A stretch of 13,632 bases of DNA from Candidatus Colwelliibacteriota bacterium (GTDB lineage: Bacteria > Patescibacteriota > Minisyncoccia > UBA6257 > Colwellbacteraceae). The stretch lies in the NCBI GenBank assembly GCA_014874305.1, contig JACWAO010000018.1:1-13632 (forward strand), in the 5' to 3' direction. How positions within the stretch are numbered: the stretch's first letter is position 1; the number at the start of each line of letters is the position of its first letter. Below the pieces are notes generated by a model. The model ran no database searches. It saw only the letters and a program-made list of their open reading frames with translations, and was not told the origin of the DNA. Of the stretch, positions 1 to 4,650 are shown piece after piece. A program made the position numbers and the translations under genes.

Positions 1-2
1 AT

Positions 3-758
3 ATCTACATCGACAACAACGGAACGCTGGAAGGGGAGGAGCGCTATATCCGTAATTTAGTTAAAGAGAAGCCGCTGGTTGATTTATGGACCGGTAAGTA
101 CAGAACGTGGTTGATTAAACACTTACGCGGGCATATGTACGGATCTAACCCTATAGAAACCGGAAATTTTGATACAGAGAAAACCCTGAAAATTATCGAG
201 TCGACCCTTAAAAAGTGCGTAAATGTTTTGCCGCCGCCTAAACCAATAAACGTCTTCGTATTCAGGAGTTTCAACCGGTTTATACTCGAAAAACTATACG
301 GGTCTTCTGGCTTTGCCCCGATGAAGAACTTCCTTTTTCTCTATATTGTTCCGTCGTCCGATTTAAGCGCTTTTCTACCCACGACCGTCGCGCACGAATA
401 TAACCACGCCGTAAGGTTCAACTATGCGGAATGGATTAATTTGTCAGACTCCCTAATATCTGAAGGACTGGCGCAAAAGTTCGCCGAACATATTACTGGC
501 AGGCGCGAACTAATGGCGAGGGTGTTAACGGAGAAGCGGGCTTTAGATATCTTTAAGAAATTAAGCAATAAGCAACTAAGCTCCAGAGGCAGTGAGATAT
601 ATAATAAGCTATTCTTTGAAGACAAAGAATATCCATTGTGGGCCGGCTATTCCATCGGCTACCACCTGGTCAATTTATTCCTGAAAACAAACAAAAAATT
701 TACGTGGAAAGATATTACGAAGGTTAAATCAAAAGACGTATTAAAAAATTTAGTATAG
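3..758 (+). CDS. DUF2268-type predicted zinc protease, 5' partial
   Basis: The frame is open from the window edge to TAG at 756-758, so the N-terminus lies outside the window; TTG at 111 is probably internal. A zinc-metallopeptidase signature HEYNH sits at about 393-407 (AHEYNHAVR), and a second helix SEGLAQKFAEH follows at about 460-490, whose Glu could be the third zinc ligand. The spacing and the downstream aromatic segment (WAGYSIGYHLVNLFL) fit the DUF2268 family, predicted Zn-dependent proteases related to YjaZ. No membrane segment is visible in the part present, so a cytoplasmic location is likely but the missing N-terminus could change that. Codon use is AT-rich compared with the 4651-8661 cassette. 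The substrate is unknown. Family assignment is by motif recognition only. Confidence 0.75.
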   Translation: MYIDNNGTLEGEERYIRNLVKEKPLVDLWTGKYRTWLIKHLRGHMYGSNPIETGNFDTEKTLKIIESTLKKCVNVLPPPKPINVFVFRSFNRFILEKLYGSSGFAPMKNFLFLYIVPSSDLSAFLPTTVAHEYNHAVRFNYAEWINLSDSLISEGLAQKFAEHITGRRELMARVLTEKRALDIFKKLSNKQLSSRGSEIYNKLFFEDKEYPLWAGYSIGYHLVNLFLKTNKKFTWKDITKVKSKDVLKNLV

Positions 759-856
759 AAGGGAATAATATGACATACCTAGTGAGAATAGGTTAGCCCA
801 TTAGTTCATCTGTTAAATAGGAAGAGCGGTAAATTTTAAGACGTAACTGGCCCTTG

Positions 857-884
857 TTGACAAGCATATCTACGCTACTATCAT
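857..884 (+). promoter_or_regulatory. sigma70-type promoter for the 57-aa gene
   Basis: A consensus -35 TTGACA (857-862) is followed after 16 bases by TATCAT (879-884). Transcription would begin near 891, giving a leader of about 95 nt before the ATG at 985. The leader holds a 6-bp hairpin TGAGGA/TCCTCA (930-935 with 944-949, 8-nt loop) about 20 nt upstream of the ribosome-binding site. This is the only window promoter with a recognisable consensus -35. Confidence 0.6.
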
Positions 885-967
885 TCAAATAAGTGGAATT
901 TTGCACCATGCTAAATTATGTAGGGTAGCTGAGGAAATAGATATCCTCAATGCCTAAATAAACCAGT

Positions 968-977
968 AAGGAGGTGA
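968..977 (+). promoter_or_regulatory. perfect Shine-Dalgarno sequence
   Basis: AAGGAGGTGA is a ten-base match to the 16S anti-Shine-Dalgarno tail, seven bases before ATG 985. It fixes the start of the 57-aa gene and suggests strong translation. It contrasts with the leaderless starts at 1570, 7782 and 11354. Confidence 0.8.
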
Positions 978-984
978 AAAACGA

Positions 985-1158
985 ATGGGTTGGAGAACGA
1001 GTAATCCTCACTCCAGCGACGACCCGCGCATCGGGAGACACGTAGACGTCGAGTGCTACGACGATCGTGGCCAAAAAGACAAAAGCGCCGGCAAGATGAA
1101 GATCTCCTACGACGAAAGCAAGCCGGTCGTCCAAGACGTCCGTCCACCGAAGAAGTAG
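985..1158 (+). CDS. small hypothetical protein, 57 aa
   Basis: This short gene begins MGWRTSNPHSSDD and ends DVRPPKK, with TAG at 1156-1158. The evidence for reality is its context: a consensus promoter at 857-884, a perfect Shine-Dalgarno sequence at 968-977 with 7-nt spacing, and a Rho-independent terminator at 1170-1199, so it is a complete monocistronic unit. The protein is strongly hydrophilic and rich in Asp, Lys, Arg and Ser, with one Cys (residue 24) and no signal peptide or membrane segment. Its middle (VDVECYDDRGQ, KMKISYDES) could form two beta strands. Codons are GC-richer than those of the flanking genes. I do not recognise a family. The control signals suggest an abundant cytoplasmic small protein. 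Confidence 0.7.
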   Translation: MGWRTSNPHSSDDPRIGRHVDVECYDDRGQKDKSAGKMKISYDESKPVVQDVRPPKK

Positions 1159-1169
1159 AACGCAAAGAG

Positions 1170-1199
1170 CGGGGCATCTCTATAAACTGCCCGTTTTTT
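1170..1199 (+). terminator. Rho-independent terminator after the 57-aa gene
   Basis: GGGCA (1172-1176) pairs with TGCCC (1188-1192) around an 11-nt loop, with a possible extra C1170-G1193 pair across a bulged G. Six T follow at 1194-1199. The stem is short but the T-run is clean. The next gene's ATG begins at the base after the T-run. Confidence 0.6.
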
Positions 1200-1529
1200 A
1201 TGACGAAAATAAAAAAGGTGCACGGTTCAAAATATAAGGAAGGGAAGGTTAAAGTAAACGTTGTGAAATCTTTGGGTAGCGGCGAGCTGGAGTGGAGCTA
1301 TAAAGAATATAAAAACCTGACTTCGAGAATCCTCCGTCTCCGCAAAGACCAGGTTGCGGCGCTACTTAACCTCGTCGGTCTTGATTTTTCAAAAAGAGAC
1401 ATAAACGACGTTGCTGAAGATATATTGAAAAATAGCCGGCAATCAGGGCATCTGGACATCTTGATTTACGAAGCGAACTCCAAAGAAGACCTGTTGTGGT
1501 GGATAGACTATTTCGAGAAAAACTTATAA
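1200..1529 (+). CDS. hypothetical protein, 109 aa
   Basis: ATG 1200 gives a Lys-rich N-terminus (MTKIKKVHGSKYKEGK), then a region likely to be helical (RILRLRKDQVAALLNLVG) and a C-terminal half reading SGHLDILIYEANSKED and LLWWIDYFEKNL. The frame is open upstream to a GTG at 1053, but that extension overlaps the 57-aa gene out of frame and reads as Arg-rich shadow sequence, so I start at 1200. No Shine-Dalgarno sequence is visible; a TATAAA at 1181-1186 lies inside the terminator loop and could drive a near-leaderless transcript. No signal peptide or membrane span is evident, and no family is recognised. It is probably a small soluble alpha/beta protein. Confidence 0.6.
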   Translation: MTKIKKVHGSKYKEGKVKVNVVKSLGSGELEWSYKEYKNLTSRILRLRKDQVAALLNLVGLDFSKRDINDVAEDILKNSRQSGHLDILIYEANSKEDLLWWIDYFEKNL

Positions 1530-1553
1530 CACCTTGTTATCTTAAAAATATTA

Positions 1554-1562
1554 TGATACATT
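1554..1562 (+). promoter_or_regulatory. extended -10 for a leaderless start at 1570
   Basis: TG-A-TACATT (TGn extended -10) ends seven bases before ATG 1570, so transcription should begin at or next to the start codon. There is no Shine-Dalgarno sequence. The geometry matches the sites before 7782, 8765 and 11354. Confidence 0.45.
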
Positions 1563-1569
1563 TTTCCTA

Positions 1570-1923
1570 ATGCAAGGACCTTATGCCGCACTCATTAGGA
1601 ACGGGGAAAAGGTTATTGATTATCGCGGTAATAAAATTTTCCCAAGAGCACGGGCAATAAACACAGCCGTTTTTATAGAATCTACGCTTAACACTCGTTT
1701 CGCGGACATTGTAAATGATAAAAGATTCTATCACCTCCATAAGATTGATAGCGCGATATTTATTGCCGCTGTCGATTTTTTCAGTAAGTTTCACGCAGAG
1801 TGGTGTAATTTACCACTTACCACGCGTATGATATCTTCTCCTGGCGAGGTATATGCCGGAAAAAAATTGGATTATACAACTGATGCGGGAAATGATTATC
1901 CCTCCGAGAATAAAAAAAGGTGA
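1570..1923 (+). pseudogene. N-terminal remnant of a class II aminoacyl-tRNA-synthetase-like gene
   Basis: The 117-aa frame starts leaderless behind an extended -10 box. Residues about 59-105 (KIDSAIFIAAVDFFSKF, AEWCNLPLTTRMISSPGE, GKKLDYTTD) resemble the motif 1 region of class IIb synthetase-like proteins (AspRS/AsnRS/LysRS and AsnA relatives), with Pro82 as the candidate motif 1 proline. Such families continue for hundreds of residues with motifs 2 and 3. Here the similarity stops at about residue 105 (near base 1884), and the frame ends at TGA 1921-1923 after a dozen unrelated residues. The break coincides with the conserved start of the S66 gene. I infer truncation by recombination, with the remnant still providing promoter and translational entry for the S66 gene. 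Recognition is by eye; a genuine small protein is the alternative. Confidence 0.4.
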
Positions 1924-2899
1924 ATATGTCGGGTTTGTTAGCCCCTCAGCTGGCCCTGCGCCGCTAGCTCTCCATCGCGTCGAGAACGCGAAGCGCGCGC
2001 TGGAGAAACTGGGGTACAAGGTTAAGATTGCGCCTCACGCGCTCCAATCCAAGGGTGACGTTTCAGGTACTCCGGAGGAGCGCGTCTCGGATATGCACGA
2101 GATGTTTAGAGATCCGGAAGTAAAGATGATTATGTGTACGATTGGAGGCAACGACAGCAATCAGCTTATTGGTCGGCTTGATTATGACCTTATTAGAAAA
2201 AACCCAAAGATTTTTGTAGGATACTCCGACATCACTGTATTGCACTACGCAATCGGTTCCCAAGCTGGCCTCTCAACATATTATGGCCCCTGCGCGATGA
2301 CTCAGTTCGCCGAATACCCGGAAATCTTGAAATACACTCTGGATTATTTTAACCGTGAGGTTTCGGCCGAAATGACAGATGAGCCATATCAACTTACGGC
2401 ATCGACAACATGGACAGACGAGTTTCTTAATTGGTTTGAGAAGAAAGATCTCGAACGAGCTAGAAAATTGAAACCCAACAGCGGATACGAGTGGCTTCGT
2501 GAAGGAGTCGCGGAGGGTCCGGCAATCGGCGGCGCGATTCTTTCCGTAAACCATCTCGCTGGGACGAAATACTGGCGCGATCCGAGGAGGTCTATATTTT
2601 TCCTTGATATTCTAAAGGAGGATGGGTTATTGAATGAAAATGCGGTTGGCTCATTATTAACCGACCTTGAAAACCTCGGCGTATTTGCGGATATAAACGG
2701 ACTGATTGTAAGTAAGCCTGCTGGATTTTCAGAAGAAGAGACCAAACGGCTCAAAGACACTATCCTTAGCCGCTTTAGGGATAAAAAATGCCCGATAGCG
2801 TTCAGTGTGAACATCGGGCATACCGACCCAATAGCGACGATCCGCTACGGCCGGAAGTTGCGTCTCGACTCGTCTAAGAACGAGATTATGGCGCTATAG
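1892..2899 (+). CDS. S66 peptidase, MccF-like LD-carboxypeptidase family
   Basis: The 335-aa product starts MIIPPRIKKGEYVGFVSPS, the usual family N-terminus; in-frame ATGs at 1883 and 1853 are possible alternatives. S66 serine peptidases either cut the L,D-bond of murein tetrapeptides (LdcA) or hydrolyse aminoacyl-nucleotide antibiotics (MccF). Visible motifs: TIGGNDSN (about 83-90), nucleophile Ser112 in VGYSDIT, YYGP, EGPAIGGAILSVNHLAGTKYW, and His310 in NIGHTDP. The first and fourth favour the MccF subgroup. The catalytic Glu expected after a hydrophobic strand (LLLED in relatives) appears to be Asp239 (IFFLDIL), which is unusual. No signal peptide is seen, so it is cytoplasmic. It has no clear ribosome-binding site and overlaps the preceding remnant frame, suggesting coupled translation. 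Confidence 0.85.
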   Translation: MIIPPRIKKGEYVGFVSPSAGPAPLALHRVENAKRALEKLGYKVKIAPHALQSKGDVSGTPEERVSDMHEMFRDPEVKMIMCTIGGNDSNQLIGRLDYDLIRKNPKIFVGYSDITVLHYAIGSQAGLSTYYGPCAMTQFAEYPEILKYTLDYFNREVSAEMTDEPYQLTASTTWTDEFLNWFEKKDLERARKLKPNSGYEWLREGVAEGPAIGGAILSVNHLAGTKYWRDPRRSIFFLDILKEDGLLNENAVGSLLTDLENLGVFADINGLIVSKPAGFSEEETKRLKDTILSRFRDKKCPIAFSVNIGHTDPIATIRYGRKLRLDSSKNEIMAL

Positions 2900-3236
2900 G
2901 TTTGTAAGGATCAAGGTGGAACATCTTTTGTACAAGGTCTGCCCCGAACCCGGTGGCAAGAAGCATCTCTTTTTTGCTCTGGAGCAACTTTCTTGTCCAG
3001 TCTGTTAAACCTCCGTCTGCCAACTGAAGTCGCAGGTGACTTTCATTTTTGCCGAAGACATGGAAGCAGAAATCGGTATAATATCCAATTCCTGCCGTGC
3101 GTTCGAGATCGAATCCAAAACGAGTTTCGGGATATTCCCTTTCCAGCGGTTCAAGTAACTCGCGTTGCAGTTTCTTGAGGAGATCAAGTGAATGTTTTAC
3201 CCTTTTAAAAGCCCCACGCTTTTTTAAACAATACAT
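2886..3236 (-). CDS. HisRS/HisZ-like class II catalytic core fragment, 116 aa
   Basis: The protein reads ETRFGFDLERTAGIGYYT, then LQLADGGLTDWTRKLL, then LLATGFGADLVQKMF. These blocks align in order with HisRS: DLSIARGLDYYTGTVYE, the GGRFDDL segment and the motif 3 helix GVGISIGLTRLF of the complete HisRS at 9861. It lacks motifs 1 and 2 and the anticodon-binding domain, so it cannot be a working synthetase alone. It could be a decayed 3' fragment, or a stand-alone small protein of this fold. The start is ATG 3236. Upstream on this strand lies the divergent 3283 gene, with a shared AT-rich promoter region at about 3255-3270. Its 3' end overlaps the S66 gene by 14 bases, convergently. Family assignment is by eye. 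Confidence 0.55.
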   Translation of the reverse strand: MYCLKKRGAFKRVKHSLDLLKKLQRELLEPLEREYPETRFGFDLERTAGIGYYTDFCFHVFGKNESHLRLQLADGGLTDWTRKLLQSKKEMLLATGFGADLVQKMFHLDPYKPIAP

Positions 3237-3258
3237 CTTCCACTAACCTTACCTCTCA

Positions 3259-3267
3259 TGATATAAT
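3259..3267 (+). promoter_or_regulatory. extended -10 promoter of the envelope cassette
   Basis: TG-A-TATAAT is a perfect -10 with an extended -10 TG. No good -35 is visible. It ends 15 bases before ATG 3283, so the leader is about 9 nt or less and has no Shine-Dalgarno sequence. The site also lies between divergent genes 2886-3236 and 3283. Confidence 0.6.
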
Positions 3268-3282
3268 AAACCCAACAAACCA

Positions 3283-3849
3283 ATGCCGGAACTAACTCCT
3301 TTAGAGAAACAGTGGAAACAGGAACCCACCATGTGGATCTCCATAGGCTTTACCTCTTTAATGGTAGCAGTAGCCCTGGTTTACATATACGGTATGCATA
3401 AGAAACTCCCGTCCTTCCTTTCTCCGAACCAGCCAGGGAAGTGCGCGGTTCTAGGAGAAAGATACTGCAATGAGGGAAAGCCAGTAACGTATCCCAATAA
3501 CCAAACGTATCTCGGTTTTAATATCTCAAAAAACTCCTATGTTTACGCTCCTTTCGATGGAATGTTCGCGTATTTCGGCGTCGGAGAAAGCGATTCCTCT
3601 TTAAAAACCAACGGATGGGTTACGGAGAGCGCGCAGGGAAACAATATCCAGGACGTGTTTAATTTTGTCGCCGAGTTCAAACCGCTTGTACCTAACGGAG
3701 ACCAGGTTACGAAAGGAGAGGCCGTGGCCCAGGTTGACGGAAACGTGATTGACGAGGTAAGCAACTCCGATCTTCTCATTAACTTTTCAACAATACCGCC
3801 GCAATATCCCAGTCCGGATATTCTTGGAGAATATTTTAAAGGAAAATAA
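3283..3849 (+). CDS. membrane-anchored CX7C/APF paralogue 1
   Basis: This 188-aa protein has a short cytoplasmic N-terminus, one membrane helix (about residues 17-37, MWISIGFTSLMVAVALVYIY) and a C-terminal domain probably outside the cell. The domain starts with Cys54 and Cys62 (CX7C, followed by EGKP), then YLGF, then VYAPFDGMFAYFG (about 86-98) and NGDQVTKGEAVAQVDG (138-153), ending PDILGEYFKGK. The APFDG plus GD-V-KGE pattern resembles the two half-motifs of barrel-sandwich hybrid (lipoyl/biotinyl, HlyD or M23-like) folds, but no modified lysine or metallopeptidase ligands are visible. It is a clear paralogue of the 3866 and 7906 products. The gene begins nearly leaderless and is followed 16 bases later by the second paralogue. 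Function unknown. Confidence 0.8.
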   Translation: MPELTPLEKQWKQEPTMWISIGFTSLMVAVALVYIYGMHKKLPSFLSPNQPGKCAVLGERYCNEGKPVTYPNNQTYLGFNISKNSYVYAPFDGMFAYFGVGESDSSLKTNGWVTESAQGNNIQDVFNFVAEFKPLVPNGDQVTKGEAVAQVDGNVIDEVSNSDLLINFSTIPPQYPSPDILGEYFKGK

Positions 3850-3865
3850 TATATAGACAAAAGAT

Positions 3866-4483
3866 ATGGACCAGTATCAAGCTAGAGCGAAAGCCAGAAC
3901 ATCCCTTCTTATAATACTCATAGTTCTTATCGTTATAGGAATTTTGGGCGTGCTGGAATATTACGCGTTGAAGAACCAGAAAAACAATCCGATAAATAGC
4001 ATAATAGGCGTTCCGACATCTACCGCCCCGACCACCACGACTCGGAATTTATTGATAAGCACGTGCGTTATTCTTGATGAGCAATATTGCGATACGGGAA
4101 AGCTTGTTAGTAAAAACGGAAGTTACTTTGCCGGTTTCAAACTTCCGCAGGGCGCGAATATTTACGCTCCGTTCGGTGGCGTTTTTACCGTTACCAGCCA
4201 GAATATTAACGGCGTTAAATACCTAGTGGGAACGCTTGATCCCTCCTTGATAATGCCGCCCAACCCGTATTTGCCGACCAGTTCCACTGAGCAGTTCGTG
4301 GCTTTGGCAAGCTTTGCCACCACTACCAACAAGACGGTACAGGAAGGAGGCTTGCTCGGAACCGCCGGAAGCCAGACTTACGATGGGTACAACCTCGCGA
4401 TCTCGCTTAACTCCTACAGTATTCAGAAAAAATACTTCATTCCGGATATAAAAGTATTCAGACAATACTTCCCGAACTTGTAG
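3866..4483 (+). CDS. membrane-anchored CX7C/APF paralogue 2
   Basis: The 205-aa product has a basic N-terminus (MDQYQARAKARTS), a membrane helix at about 13-31 (LLIILIVLIVIGILGVL) and a Thr/Pro/Ser linker (about 49-60). The ectodomain carries Cys67 and Cys75 (CX7C, CVILDEQYCDTGK), YFAGFKLPQG, NIYAPFGGVFTVTS (about 98-111), KTVQEGGLLGTAG (156-168), YNLAISLNS and a C-terminal IPDIKVFRQYF that matches PDILGEYF of paralogue 1. It shares order, Cys spacing and the distance from the second Cys to the APF motif (26 residues) with paralogue 1 (27). It probably shares the 3283 promoter; no Shine-Dalgarno sequence is seen. The matched CX7C pair in an extracytoplasmic domain suggests a disulfide. Function unknown. 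Confidence 0.8.
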   Translation: MDQYQARAKARTSLLIILIVLIVIGILGVLEYYALKNQKNNPINSIIGVPTSTAPTTTTRNLLISTCVILDEQYCDTGKLVSKNGSYFAGFKLPQGANIYAPFGGVFTVTSQNINGVKYLVGTLDPSLIMPPNPYLPTSSTEQFVALASFATTTNKTVQEGGLLGTAGSQTYDGYNLAISLNSYSIQKKYFIPDIKVFRQYFPNL

Positions 4484-4529
4484 CGGATAATCTGAAGAGC
4501 GAAAAAAGTCACGGCAAGTAATTTTTGTA

Positions 4530-4555
4530 CTCCTTCCGTAGCTTTAGTGAAGGAG
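4530..4555. other. hairpin between paralogue 2 and the coiled-coil gene
   Basis: CTCCTTC (4530-4536) pairs with GAAGGAG (4549-4555) across a 12-nt loop, 47 bases after the paralogue 2 stop. No T-run follows, so it is not a standard terminator. It might stabilise the upstream transcript's 3' end. Confidence 0.35.
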
Positions 4556-4563
4556 GGTAAATA

Positions 4564-4597
4564 TAGACATATAGCGTTATTCCGCGTTATATATAAT
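4564..4597 (+). promoter_or_regulatory. probable promoter of the 827-aa gene
   Basis: TAGACA (4564-4569) lies 17 bases before TTATAT (4587-4592); an overlapping perfect TATAAT is at 4592-4597 without a matched -35. Either would give a leader of about 45-55 nt containing a purine-rich AAGGAAGGGG Shine-Dalgarno-like stretch before GTG 4651. So the large gene can be transcribed separately from the two paralogues upstream. Confidence 0.45.
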
Positions 4598-4650
4598 TAG
4601 TAGAAGTATCAGGTTCCTTAGCGCACCAGAAAAGGAAGGGGAATACCGAA

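Noticed and set aside
1053..1199. GTG 1053 as start of the 109-aa gene
   Set aside because: The extension is Arg-rich, overlaps the well-supported 57-aa gene out of frame and crosses its terminator.
1567..1794. Minus-strand 75-aa frame with an internal GGAGGTGA
   Set aside because: The Shine-Dalgarno-like site is inside the frame and leads only to a 29-codon frame. The plus strand has better promoter and family support.
3283..4483. M23-type (LytM) endopeptidase activity for the paralogues
   Set aside because: The barrel-like motif layout is similar, but the HxxxD and HxH zinc ligands of M23 are absent.
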